From Alphaproteobacteria bacterium (GTDB lineage: Bacteria; Pseudomonadota; Alphaproteobacteria; Micavibrionales; Micavibrionaceae): a stretch of 64,000 nt of DNA. The notes beneath the pieces are model-generated. The model was given only the letters and a program-made list of their open reading frames with translations. It made no database searches and was not told where the DNA came from. Both the position numbers and the translations under genes were made by a program. This document shows positions 1 to 9,236 of the stretch, in pieces (positions within the stretch are counted from its first letter, which is position 1; every line of letters begins with the position of its first letter). The DNA lies in assembly GCA_021775965.1 (NCBI GenBank), contig JAJFGV010000060.1:1-64000 (forward strand), read 5' to 3'.

Positions 1-79
1 CCTTAAACTTTGTCAATTCTTTAAGTTTTCTATGATACGCTTCGGATACTAAAGCTTTCCATATTACTAAAACCTTCAT
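1..79 (-). CDS. Start of a probable glycosyltransferase, cut by the left window edge
   Basis: An ATG at 79-77 follows the flippase stop codon by only three bases and opens a frame that stays open to the window edge. Its 26 visible codons begin MKVLVIWKALVSEAY and continue with a basic, amphipathic stretch. The hydrophobic beta strand at the very N-terminus looks like the beginning of a GT-B (GT4-type) glycosyltransferase. Tight spacing makes it the next gene of the operon. The family call rests on few residues and is inference; that it is a gene start is better supported. Confidence 0.55.
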   Translation of the reverse strand, partial: MKVLVIWKALVSEAYHRKLKELTKFK

Positions 80-82
80 TTA

Positions 83-1519
83 TTATTTACCCAACAAATG
101 CAAAAGAATCAATTTATCATCTTTTGTAAAAAATCTAAACATCAATAAAAAAGTAAAATAAGTTAAAGCACTTAAAATAATTACAAATGCAAGATTCAAT
201 TTTGCGGTAGTCAGTACTATAAACACTCCCATAATAGTCACACTTATCAACGGTCTTGAAAGTACAGCAACAATGTTGACTTTACAAATATATTTCGTAG
301 CATAATACCAACACATAGCAAATAAAGCAATTTCTGTAATAACGGTTGCATACCCTGCCCCCAAATATCCATAATTTGGTATTAAGCACATATTAAGGGA
401 TATATTTACGAAGAGGCATATTCCAGTCACAATTGCATTAATCTTTTGCTTATCAGCTGCTACAAGGATATTCAATAATATGTAATTAACAAAAATAAAA
501 ATTAACGAACATACAAGTATCCTTAAAGCAGGAATAGCTTTAACGTATTCTTCACCGTAGACTAAATCTATTATGCGGTCAGACAACAGTAATATGCCCA
601 CTACTATTGGCAAGGCAATTACCAAAAGATACTTAAAAGATGTTTTGTATACTTTCCCAAGAGAATCCATGGAATCTTTGTGCAAAATAGAGAAGATAGG
701 GAATATTGCACTTGCAACTACCGCAGGTATAACATGCATTAATTCAATTATCCTTACTGCAGCCGAATACCATCCAATCTCAAGATTATCCCCTTTGATC
801 AAAGAGAGCATAACGATATCTATTTTTACATAGATAACACCAAAAGTTACCGTTAACGCGATTGGTATCGATTCTTTAAGAATAAAATACCAAAACCTAA
901 GATTGAAACATGGACGTATATTCACAATACCTTTGTATACCATAAAACACCCAATAATTGAGCTGCTCAAATAGACTATTAAAAAAACACTAGACAATTC
1001 TAAAAGCCCAAAACCCAACGCCAATACCAGCGCTCCCGATATAAACAAGAGAATATGGTTAATTCCCTTTAAGACCGCTTCTTTGTCCATTTGTTCATGT
1101 GCATTAAAAACAGCGCATGACACTTCTAACAAAGACCTGAAAAACATTGCGCCACCAAAAACCATAACTAAAGTAATTATTTCGCCAGTATAGCCGGCAA
1201 GAACAACAAACAGGCCCATCACAATAACACACATAAACGAAAGAACAATTTTTAATACATAAATATTAGCTACATATTCTTCTGTCAGTTCTTTCTGTCT
1301 GGACACATTTCTTACAAGTAATCTATTCAAACCAAAATCTGCAATAAGAATACACATTCCGGTAAATGAGAAGGCAAATGACAACTTGCCAAAATCTTCA
1401 CCGCCTAATTTCCTGGCGACATATATGAATAATAATGCCGGAAGAACCTTTGTAGATTCAGCCAATATTTTATAAAAAATATTTCGTTTTGCCCTGTTAA
1501 TTAAATTGCCTTTAGACAC
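83..1519 (-). CDS. Wzx-like oligosaccharide flippase (MOP superfamily)
   Basis: A polytopic membrane protein of about 478 residues with roughly 12-14 hydrophobic segments. Near the N-terminus it has the pattern typical of polysaccharide-biosynthesis flippases (NRAKRNIFYKILAES, then YVARKLGGEDFGKLSFAFSF). Such proteins translocate lipid-linked oligosaccharide units across the inner membrane. The frame can start at an ATG at 1576, which would overlap the upstream gene by 76 bases. A GTG at 1519-1517, preceded by AGGGA at about 9 bases, leaves only a 19-base overlap and is preferred. Together with the adjacent O-antigen polymerase/ligase it suggests a Wzx/Wzy-type or lipid-carrier export route. 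Confidence 0.9.
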   Translation of the reverse strand: MSKGNLINRAKRNIFYKILAESTKVLPALLFIYVARKLGGEDFGKLSFAFSFTGMCILIADFGLNRLLVRNVSRQKELTEEYVANIYVLKIVLSFMCVIVMGLFVVLAGYTGEIITLVMVFGGAMFFRSLLEVSCAVFNAHEQMDKEAVLKGINHILLFISGALVLALGFGLLELSSVFLIVYLSSSIIGCFMVYKGIVNIRPCFNLRFWYFILKESIPIALTVTFGVIYVKIDIVMLSLIKGDNLEIGWYSAAVRIIELMHVIPAVVASAIFPIFSILHKDSMDSLGKVYKTSFKYLLVIALPIVVGILLLSDRIIDLVYGEEYVKAIPALRILVCSLIFIFVNYILLNILVAADKQKINAIVTGICLFVNISLNMCLIPNYGYLGAGYATVITEIALFAMCWYYATKYICKVNIVAVLSRPLISVTIMGVFIVLTTAKLNLAFVIILSALTYFTFLLMFRFFTKDDKLILLHLLGK

Positions 1520-3537
1520 GTTTTTGTTTCCCTGAATTGTGTTAATGCCACGGCAAGCCCCAATATTATTCCCCATTGAAGATGAATACCATGGACCACT
1601 AGAACATCTGTAAAATTACCAAACAAATAGACAATTACCCCTCCCACTAAGCCAACGAAAATACCATAGTCTCTGGAATTTCCTAAAGATTTCAAGGTAC
1701 TCGTTAAATACTTGAGCATACATGCTGACCAAAAAACGAATGTACATAAACCCAATATTCCTGCCTCAACAAATATCTGTAAATATAAATTGTGCAGATT
1801 TGTCTTTATAAAAGTTCCTGCTTCTTTGGTACGTACGCCTTTGGCTCTAAACAGCACTACCAGTTTATTCAGGCCTCCTGCAACATTAGCGTGATATTGA
1901 TCGATTACATTATTATCTATTTCAATTGCCCGCTTATAAAAAGCTTCAGCCTTGGTAAATTTGCCTTGAGAGTAATAAAGCAATGCCAGATTGTTCAGAT
2001 CTCCTGCAATATTATTCGGCTCTCCTGTAGAATTAGGATAATAATGATCAAGCACATTTTCGTCTATTTCTAGTGCTCTCATGTAAAGCGGCTCAGCCTT
2101 AGCATATTTACCTTGAGAGTAATAAAACCCTGCCAAGTTATTCAGGGATGTGGCCACACGTGGATGAAAGGTACCAAGTGAGATTTCATCCATTTTCAAT
2201 GACCGTTTGTAAAGGATTTCAGCTTCAACATATTTACCCTGCGAGTAGAAAATTAATGCCAGATTATGCAAGGTAGTAGCCACATCATAACTATTCTGGC
2301 CAAGAGCACTTTCTCTAATCTTCAATGAGCGCTTGTAATGGGTTTCGGCCTCAGAATATCTGCCTTGAACCCGATATAGTTCTGCTAAATTGTACAGGGT
2401 AGCAGCAACATCTAAATGGTCTGGTCCAAGTTCCTTTTCTCTTATTTTCAATGATCGTCTGTATTGAGACTCAGCATCAGAATATCTGCCTTGAACGCTA
2501 TATAATCCTGCTAGATTATTCAGTGTATACGCAACATCTATGTGATCTGATCCAAGGAGACCTTCTCTTGCCTTCAACGATCTCGTGTAACGAGACTCAG
2601 CTGTAATATCAGCATACTTTTCAATTAATAAAGGATAATTACCTGCTCCTATCCCAAAGAATAAATTGTCCCTTATCATATTAAACCCGATCGGATAAGA
2701 CGTTGTTCTATATTCTATAGTCTTATATGTGGCCTTAAGTCTATTTACAAAATCATCTCTAATGTTCGAAGACAGAAAAACAATAGCAAATGATACGGTA
2801 AGAATTATCAAAAGGAACGCAATCCTTTTTCTTTCTTTAGCTAGAAATGAAACAAGTAATAGAGTCATAATCAGAGACAACCATCCTGACTTAGAAAATG
2901 TTAAAAACCAGGTTGCAATCATCAACGCAATAGAACAACCTAATACGATCTTCTTCCTTAATAATGCACACACCATCAACATACCAAAAAGAACCGGTAT
3001 TATTAAATTAACATAACCCGATAAAGCATTTGGATGACCAAAAAACGAGGACGCTCCATGCCTTCCATCTATAGTTACAGCACCTCCAAGATAATTAATG
3101 ATCCCCCATATTGAAACTACAACTGCAGTTAAAACCATTGAATACAAAATTACTGTCATCTTCTTATGATCATTTATCAAATTTATAGTCAAATAATAAA
3201 TTGCAATAAGCTCTAGCCAACGAACAATTTCTTTTAACGTCAAAGATAATTCCATAAATTTAAAAGATGAGAGCAAAATGCACAGCATAAAAGGAAAATA
3301 GTAAAAGACCAATTTTCTATTTCCAAAATATTGCTCTGTCCCCATTATGCGCTTAAGAACACAAACAAGGGTGAGAACAGCCAAAATTGCTTCTATAGGA
3401 TAATTTGAAATGCAATTTAAATTTACTAATCCCTCAAATGGAATGAAAATGACTACAGCTGCAATACCCAAATACGGTTTGTAAAAAATCACACCCGTGA
3501 TTATACATAATATAATTATTGTAATACCCCAGAACAT
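1501..3537 (-). CDS. O-antigen polymerase/ligase (Wzy/WaaL family) with an inserted TPR array
   Basis: The N-terminal half (about residues 1-300) has around ten transmembrane segments with GHPNALSGYVNLIIPVLFG and FSKSGWLS motifs typical of the O-antigen ligase family (PF04932). After the conserved GIGAGNYPLLIEKYADI, where the large periplasmic loop lies, six tandem TPR-like units of 42-49 residues interrupt the protein. The family motif then resumes as TNLHNLYLQIFVEAGILGL with two further membrane helices. Known members polymerise O-units or ligate glycan to lipid A or protein at the periplasmic face. The frame extends upstream to an ATG at 3570, but that codon lies in the loop of an intrinsic terminator. 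The ATG at 3537, with AAGGA 10 bases upstream, is preferred. Polymerase and ligase cannot be told apart from sequence alone. Confidence 0.88.
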   Translation of the reverse strand: MFWGITIIILCIITGVIFYKPYLGIAAVVIFIPFEGLVNLNCISNYPIEAILAVLTLVCVLKRIMGTEQYFGNRKLVFYYFPFMLCILLSSFKFMELSLTLKEIVRWLELIAIYYLTINLINDHKKMTVILYSMVLTAVVVSIWGIINYLGGAVTIDGRHGASSFFGHPNALSGYVNLIIPVLFGMLMVCALLRKKIVLGCSIALMIATWFLTFSKSGWLSLIMTLLLVSFLAKERKRIAFLLIILTVSFAIVFLSSNIRDDFVNRLKATYKTIEYRTTSYPIGFNMIRDNLFFGIGAGNYPLLIEKYADITAESRYTRSLKAREGLLGSDHIDVAYTLNNLAGLYSVQGRYSDAESQYRRSLKIREKELGPDHLDVAATLYNLAELYRVQGRYSEAETHYKRSLKIRESALGQNSYDVATTLHNLALIFYSQGKYVEAEILYKRSLKMDEISLGTFHPRVATSLNNLAGFYYSQGKYAKAEPLYMRALEIDENVLDHYYPNSTGEPNNIAGDLNNLALLYYSQGKFTKAEAFYKRAIEIDNNVIDQYHANVAGGLNKLVVLFRAKGVRTKEAGTFIKTNLHNLYLQIFVEAGILGLCTFVFWSACMLKYLTSTLKSLGNSRDYGIFVGLVGGVIVYLFGNFTDVLVVHGIHLQWGIILGLAVALTQFRETKTCLKAI
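1815..2615 (-). repeat. Tandem TPR-coding repeat, about 126 bp period
   Basis: Six consecutive units encode kinesin-light-chain-type TPRs of the pattern LG..H..VA..L.NLA.LY..QG.Y..AE..Y.RSL.I. Four units are exactly 42 residues; the fifth carries a 7-residue insertion (YPNSTGEPNNI region) and the last is degenerate. The repeat lies wholly inside the O-antigen polymerase/ligase gene and keeps its frame. Units are clearly related but not identical at DNA level, so the array is not a recent slippage product, although recombination between units could change copy number. Confidence 0.9.
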
Positions 3538-3554
3538 AATTCCCATGTCCTTAC

Positions 3555-3583
3555 AAAAAAAAGAAGCCATAAAAAGGCTTCTT
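3555..3583 (-). terminator. Intrinsic terminator after the radical SAM-GT4-GT4 gene
   Basis: On the minus strand an 8-bp perfect stem (AAGAAGCC / GGCTTCTT, plus positions 3561-3568 and 3576-3583) encloses a 7-base loop and runs straight into an unbroken run of eight T residues. This is a textbook rho-independent terminator, placed 49 bases after the stop of the gene ending at 3632. It probably reduces transcription into the polymerase/ligase and flippase genes. Confidence 0.8.
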
Positions 3584-3631
3584 CTAAATTAATTTTGAAA
3601 TATAGTGACTATCAAGTGGCGGTGTTTATCT

Positions 3632-6600
3632 CTAATTGTTATTATTTAATAAAACCTTATCATATATTTCCAATATTCCCTTCGCGGCTTTCTCCCATGT
3701 GAACAATTTAGACCTTTGTAACCCCTTACTACTCATATGTTGCCACAACTCTTTTTTGGTTAGTACATTAGACATGACTTCACACAATGAGTCGACATCA
3801 GTAGGATTCACCATAATTCCCGCATCACCAATTACCTCTGGTAGAGAAGATGTGTTTGATGTAATTACTGGTATGCCACAAGCCATTGCTTCCAAAGGAG
3901 GTAATCCAAACCCTTCATAAAGTGACGGATATACAAATATGTCAGCACAATTATATAACATAGGCAAGTCCTCATCCCTTACCACACCCAAAAACATAAT
4001 TTCCTGCTGCAGATCACTATGGTCAACTTCTTTAAATATTTGTTTATAAAGCCATCCTTTTTCACCGGCTATAACCAATTTACAGTCCTCAAAACCTTTT
4101 TCTCTCAACCTCTTAAATGCTCTTATTAAAGTAACAACATTCTTTCTGGGTTCTAATGTACCTACGTTCAGAATCATTTTTGATGGTAGGTTATTCCTTA
4201 ATCTATATTCTTCCACATTACTAATAGGACGGAACCTGCTCTCAACACCAAGATGTACTACCTTTATTTTCTCTTCCTTAATTCTATAATATTTAATAAT
4301 ATCTCTCTTTGTTGAAAAAGAATCTGCAACAATAATGTCAGCTTTCTCTATTGAAATCTTTAATATATTTTTTTTATAAAACTGCCTTGATTTATTAAGC
4401 AAGTTAGGAAAACGCACATAAGCGATATCATGAACCGTGATAATAGTCGGACGTGTCATTTGAAACAAAGACATAGCATGATCGGTATAATGAAACAATT
4501 CAAGTCTATCCTTCCTCGAATAAATCGGTAAAATTATTTGTTCCCATATGATTCTTAACGTATTATTTTGTTTGATTACCGTTGGTTTTTCTAAATGAGT
4601 TCCTTTTATATCAGCTCTGATAGTATTACCCGTCAGGCCTGGTGTATAAAAATAATAATTATATCTACCATTCATATTTAAGATAGACTTGCGCAAATTA
4701 GACGTATATCGTCCCACCCCCGTATGTATATCACAAACTTTCGATGCATTTATACCGATTCGCATGTTTGCTTTTTTACGTAAGCCAGGTGTAAAAGAAA
4801 GATACAACTCTCTGGTTTCATTTAACATTCTATCCAAATTAAAACGTTTTTTAACATTTTCACGGGCATTTTTTGATAGATATTCATATATTTTCCGATC
4901 ATTTTTTAAAGTCTTAATTTTTTCAACTAATAAAGAAGGTTGATTAAGTGGGAACAACAAACCAGTTTTATTATCATCAACGACATCACTGTTTCCATAA
5001 ACCTTACTGGCCACAACAGGTTTTCCATATTTCATTGCTTCAACAGTTGAAAAACCAAAAGCCTCTCCAAGCGATGTATTTAGATAGATATCAATTGATA
5101 GAAAAAATCGCTTATTATCATTGATAAACCCCAATAGTATTACCTTATCCTGTAGATTGTATTCACTAATAGCACGCTCTATCTCCCGGCGGCCCTCTCC
5201 ATCCCCTCCTATCACTAGAAACACATCATCACTGTTTCTAAGATAGTCTGAAAGATTTTTTATTGCATAAGGTATATTCTTTATTCTATCAAAGCGAGAC
5301 AGCATACCTATTACGAAACTTTCGTTCGTAACTTTCTTTTTGGGAAATTGTAAAACAGAGCTCCTATCTATATCATTGTATATTTCATCATCTGTATGAA
5401 TTCCATTTTCAATTAAAGTGCTTTTTGAAACAGTCGTAATCCCGAGTCCCAAGGCAATTTGTCTCTCAGACTCTGAGACAAATATAAATTTATCAGTCAA
5501 TTTTTTCAAAAGTGACTCAACAATCACCTTGCGATTAATGCTTCTAGAGTGTATACCATGAAAAGTGTGCACCACTTTCAATTTTGTATTAAGCAGTTTT
5601 AAAAATCTAGAATAGATACCTGCCCCTCCACCATGAGAGTGGACGATCGTTATGTCGTTTGCTTTCAGCCATTTTGACAGTTTAAGAAATGTCAAAATTT
5701 TAAATTTTCGATATGGAAGCCTGAATACTAAAATATCCTCATGAACAATCTTATCATAGTAAGGTGGAGTATCAGGTAAAGCACAATAGAAATTGAAGGA
5801 TCCCTTGAGCCTAGTCATAATTTTAAAAAATTGCTCTGCCCCACCACCTTCGCTTCTAGAACTAATGATCAAAATATTTAACTTGCTTGATTTCAGCAAA
5901 GGTTTCGTTGAATTATTTAATGAAGCTTTTGTGTACATACGCTTCAGCTTTCTACGCAAGAAACCATTATGCATTAATTGTGTCTGTACCCAATCGTTTA
6001 TATAAAACTTTGCTATCATTCCGGAAAATGGGCCTAGCTTCTTTTCAAGCTTTCTCTTCATTGCATCATGTCTAATCTCTTTTCTTGCCTGTCTTGTCAA
6101 CACCAAGGCTTTAGCACGTTCCTCTGCCGGGAACTCCGGAGTTGCCAAAACAGGCTTATAGTCCCAGTGAGAAGAGTTGTTAAGATACTCTTCCGGATTC
6201 ATAATCAAGTATTTTTTATTTTTAGCCCATTCATACAGTTCTGTAGCAGGAAAGGGAATCAGATTATAAAATCTGGCATCAAAAACTGGATATTTCTTTG
6301 CAAGCGCAATGGATTCTTTAACTGTAGACAGATCCTCTCCGGGCGCACCAACAATAAAGAACAAGGTTACTGTAAAATCAAGTTCTATTGCCATTTTTAA
6401 GGCATTTTCTATAACGCCAAGATCCTGGCTTTTCTTGATATTTTTAAGAATTTGTTCGTTTCCTGATTCAATACCAAAAGCAAAATACTTAAAACCTGCC
6501 AGTTTCATTGCTGAAAGCATTTCCTTGTCTACTCTATCAGCTCGTATTCCATTGTTGCAGTTTAGCTCAAGATCTTTGAAATTTTTCTTGCAGATTCCAT

Positions 6601-7351
6601 CACATATTTTGAAGACTCTCTCTTTGTTTAAGGTAAAGTTATCATCCAAGATACTTATCTGCTTAAAACCACGGTTGTACCAGTATGTTATTTCATCAAC
6701 AATGCTCTCTGCACTTCTAATCCGATACTGTTGTCCTATGGACGTTTTTACAGGACAGTATGTGCAGTTAAAAGGACATCCTCTCGAAGAAACAATACCT
6801 ATTTCCTCTGTTACGTATTTGCCAAGTGGAAATTTTTCGAATCTTGGGAACGGAAATTCATCAAGATTCTTTTCAAATGACCTGGGCCCTACATAGTTTA
6901 CTTTTCCGTTTTTTCTGTATAAGAGCCCCTGTATACTCTCTACCTCAAAACCCTTACATAATTCCAACAGTGTGTACTCGCCTTCCTGCACAATGCCATA
7001 ATCTAAACCTTTACACTCCTCTAATGCTTTTTCTCTTAATGTAGATATATGAGGACCTCCAGCAACCACTGTGATGCCACTAGATATATCTTTCACACAA
7101 TTGATAATATAATATGATCGTTTGTACATAAAGCTCATAAGGCTTATGGCAACAAGGTCAGGCTTGAAAGACGAAAGTTTTGCCCTAAGAGTACTCAGAT
7201 TACACCCGGTTGCCATATCTAAAACTTCATATTCTACTCCCTCATCTTGAAGCATCTGGGCAAGATATCCGATCCCTGCAGGTGGCCGCAGAGCACCGAA
7301 ATGCCCTCCTGCGTAATCTGGAAATAACAATAAAACTTTTCTATATTTCAT
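3632..7351 (-). CDS. Three-part fusion: B12-binding radical SAM - GT4 - GT4
   Basis: Residues 1 to about 150 form a cobalamin-binding-like domain (AGGPHIS, QEGEYTLLEL). Residues about 180-470 are a radical SAM domain with the 4Fe-4S motif C192-x3-C196-x2-C199. From about 489 a GT-B glycosyltransferase begins (NILIISSRSEGGGAEQFF; donor-site motif SLGEAFGFSTVEAMKYGKP). From residue 863 a second one begins with its own methionine (MRIGINASKVCDIHTGVGRY; YPSLYEGFGLPPLEAMACG). Each part has the normal length of a stand-alone protein. The reading frame is continuous over 3.7 kb, and both linkers look like ordinary interdomain sequence. Family knowledge supports radical methylation, rearrangement or cyclisation for the first domain and sugar transfer for the other two; substrates are unknown. 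A missed stop or assembly error at the joints cannot be excluded. Confidence 0.88.
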   Translation of the reverse strand: MKYRKVLLLFPDYAGGHFGALRPPAGIGYLAQMLQDEGVEYEVLDMATGCNLSTLRAKLSSFKPDLVAISLMSFMYKRSYYIINCVKDISSGITVVAGGPHISTLREKALEECKGLDYGIVQEGEYTLLELCKGFEVESIQGLLYRKNGKVNYVGPRSFEKNLDEFPFPRFEKFPLGKYVTEEIGIVSSRGCPFNCTYCPVKTSIGQQYRIRSAESIVDEITYWYNRGFKQISILDDNFTLNKERVFKICDGICKKNFKDLELNCNNGIRADRVDKEMLSAMKLAGFKYFAFGIESGNEQILKNIKKSQDLGVIENALKMAIELDFTVTLFFIVGAPGEDLSTVKESIALAKKYPVFDARFYNLIPFPATELYEWAKNKKYLIMNPEEYLNNSSHWDYKPVLATPEFPAEERAKALVLTRQARKEIRHDAMKRKLEKKLGPFSGMIAKFYINDWVQTQLMHNGFLRRKLKRMYTKASLNNSTKPLLKSSKLNILIISSRSEGGGAEQFFKIMTRLKGSFNFYCALPDTPPYYDKIVHEDILVFRLPYRKFKILTFLKLSKWLKANDITIVHSHGGGAGIYSRFLKLLNTKLKVVHTFHGIHSRSINRKVIVESLLKKLTDKFIFVSESERQIALGLGITTVSKSTLIENGIHTDDEIYNDIDRSSVLQFPKKKVTNESFVIGMLSRFDRIKNIPYAIKNLSDYLRNSDDVFLVIGGDGEGRREIERAISEYNLQDKVILLGFINDNKRFFLSIDIYLNTSLGEAFGFSTVEAMKYGKPVVASKVYGNSDVVDDNKTGLLFPLNQPSLLVEKIKTLKNDRKIYEYLSKNARENVKKRFNLDRMLNETRELYLSFTPGLRKKANMRIGINASKVCDIHTGVGRYTSNLRKSILNMNGRYNYYFYTPGLTGNTIRADIKGTHLEKPTVIKQNNTLRIIWEQIILPIYSRKDRLELFHYTDHAMSLFQMTRPTIITVHDIAYVRFPNLLNKSRQFYKKNILKISIEKADIIVADSFSTKRDIIKYYRIKEEKIKVVHLGVESRFRPISNVEEYRLRNNLPSKMILNVGTLEPRKNVVTLIRAFKRLREKGFEDCKLVIAGEKGWLYKQIFKEVDHSDLQQEIMFLGVVRDEDLPMLYNCADIFVYPSLYEGFGLPPLEAMACGIPVITSNTSSLPEVIGDAGIMVNPTDVDSLCEVMSNVLTKKELWQHMSSKGLQRSKLFTWEKAAKGILEIYDKVLLNNNN

Positions 7352-7754
7352 TTTATTAAAAGTGTTTTGATAAATTTACATTTTCAATCAAATCATCAAT
7401 TTGATTAAGCGCTGATATTATAAAACCTGAATTCTAGTAATAAGCACAAATCTCAAGAGCAGACAAAATGGGTTAGCTGTAGTACAAGACGATCTCATAA
7501 GTTTGTCAATTCTTGTGATGATGATTTTATGCTATCTTTTTCTCTATAGGCATGCAGTGCAACATATAAACTGGATTTTGATATATGAATAAGCAGTAAC
7601 TAGGGAGAATTGAATTTACTAGGAAACTCTATATTACAGGATTAGTCTATATGGATTATACTCGACATCCGTATAAACATCCCCGGTAAATAGAAGTGCA
7701 GTTTCATTCTTATTGTATGTGCCACAATTTACATGTCCTAATTTATTTTGCATA
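7352..7754. other. 403-bp gap without a recognised gene
   Basis: No coding frame of convincing length or composition is present on either strand. Close to the downstream gene, 7386-7393 and 7399-7406 form an 8-bp perfect but AT-only-plus-one-G/C stem (AATCAAAT / ATTTGATT) with a 5-base loop, which would lie in the leader of the radical SAM-GT4-GT4 gene. A TATAAT hexamer on the minus strand (7422-7417) has no good -35 partner. As one of the two longest gaps in the window, it is a plausible place for an internal promoter, but none is shown. Confidence 0.4.
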
Positions 7755-9221
7755 TTATAATCTGACAATGAGGTATTCATTTGTTGCTCTGATTACCTCG
7801 TATTTATCTTTTATATCATCCAGTACACTTCTATCAATCACATCCAGTTTAGTCGTAACAAAATAATCTGCACCCTTTTGCCTAAGCCTTTCTATAAACT
7901 CTATCGAGCAAGTATTCGCATCCATGATCCAACCTTTTCTATTACTATAGTACAAGAGTTCCGGCCCACCCCAAATACAACCAATTACGAGATCGCTTTC
8001 CAGTGCTGTTTCATCTACTATCTTGCCAGCGATTAGAATAGGGTATTTCTTTTCTAGCCTCTTCGCTTCGTATCTTCCTGTTATTTTGTGATAGCTAATA
8101 AATGGAAGAGATGCAATCATAAACACGAATAGTGCCTGTAAAGTAATTTTCTTAACTCCTGTTATCTTGTACTCAGTTATTAATCTTAGGGAGTTACTGA
8201 TGGCATATCCGATAAATATAGATGCCGGAACTATAATTGGTATGGTGTAGTAAGTGTGCCACTCAACCTCTTTAGCAGCAAGAATAAAGTAGATTAATAT
8301 TGCAAGTAACCAATAATGAATATACCGAAACTCTTTTTTCTTAAGTGTAAAAATTATACCTAAAACAAAAAATACTCCACCAATATATATCAAATCCTTC
8401 TCAAATACTTCGTTATAGAATACCTTCTCATAGAATGGTGGATTTGTTAAAAAGTAGGCTGAATACTTCAGATAATAACTAAAACTCAATGGGTTCAGTT
8501 CAATACCATTTATGCTTCCTACATACGCGGAATGTTTGTACCACAGAAGGGTAAGTGTGAGGCTCAGAACAGCAAAGAGCCATAACTTCCATTGTGTTAG
8601 AAAATTGAGTTTGTATTTTTTTAGACAAAGATACAACAACGGTAATCCTAAACAAATCGTAGGGAGTTTTACAAGAAATGCGAGTGTCGCACATAATGTC
8701 ATTAGAGCAAATCTCCACCACCCTTCTCTGTCTATCCACTCTGAAAAGAAGTAAAGCATGGTAATAGAGAAAAACAACATAGTTGATTCCGGTTGAAAAG
8801 ACCTGGAATAAAAAAATATATAAGGATTGAATGTATAAAAAAGTAAAGTTATCAATCCCGTTGTATTGCCAGCATACTTCCTTGTCAGTTTATATAAAAA
8901 AAATGCCCCTCCACAGAATGCAATTATAGACACCAATCTACCTAAAGATTCATGTACACCAAAAAGGTTATATAATATTGCTACTAGATATGGATATATA
9001 TTGAACTCGCATTTACCGAGATAGCCTTCTGTGTTACCACTATTCAACGTTTGAGGGTAAAAGATATTCATACCGTTGTAATAATAATTCCTTGCAACAG
9101 AAGCAGTCAGACATTGCCTCCACCCCGCAACTTCAAGTATAGGCTGTGTAATGTTTATCAACCTTGTCAGGAAACCAGCAAGTATAATCAGAATAGCGTA
9201 TAGTGTATCTTTTCTTAACAT
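7755..9221 (-). CDS. GT39/PMT-type integral membrane glycosyltransferase
   Basis: A 488-residue protein with about ten hydrophobic helices over residues 8-375 and a soluble C-terminal tail of about 110 residues. The first periplasmic loop contains AGWRQCLTASVARNYYYNG, resembling the W-R-Q loop of one subfamily of ArnT/PMT_2-like glycosyltransferases. A G-S-R-S/F-QPES motif (YSRSFQPESTMLFF) follows a helix, as usual in the family. Such GT-C enzymes use polyprenyl-phosphate sugars as donors at the periplasmic face. A DPM1-like synthase at 34189-34968 could supply the donor. Acceptor and sugar cannot be read from the sequence. Confidence 0.8.
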   Translation of the reverse strand: MLRKDTLYAILIILAGFLTRLINITQPILEVAGWRQCLTASVARNYYYNGMNIFYPQTLNSGNTEGYLGKCEFNIYPYLVAILYNLFGVHESLGRLVSIIAFCGGAFFLYKLTRKYAGNTTGLITLLFYTFNPYIFFYSRSFQPESTMLFFSITMLYFFSEWIDREGWWRFALMTLCATLAFLVKLPTICLGLPLLYLCLKKYKLNFLTQWKLWLFAVLSLTLTLLWYKHSAYVGSINGIELNPLSFSYYLKYSAYFLTNPPFYEKVFYNEVFEKDLIYIGGVFFVLGIIFTLKKKEFRYIHYWLLAILIYFILAAKEVEWHTYYTIPIIVPASIFIGYAISNSLRLITEYKITGVKKITLQALFVFMIASLPFISYHKITGRYEAKRLEKKYPILIAGKIVDETALESDLVIGCIWGGPELLYYSNRKGWIMDANTCSIEFIERLRQKGADYFVTTKLDVIDRSVLDDIKDKYEVIRATNEYLIVRL

Positions 9222-9236
9222 GATTAGATCAATTAT

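Noticed and set aside
1815-2615. The 126-bp periodic repeat seen as a possible CRISPR or satellite array
   Set aside because: The period keeps the reading frame and encodes TPR units; unit sequences differ and there are no spacers.
6309-6896. A 195-codon plus-strand open frame opposite the radical SAM domain of the fusion gene
   Set aside because: It lies entirely within a well-supported minus-strand gene with conserved motifs and shows no recognisable protein features.
7532-7609. Short plus-strand frame of about 24 codons inside the 403-bp gap
   Set aside because: Too short, no ribosome-binding site, and opposite to every gene of the window.
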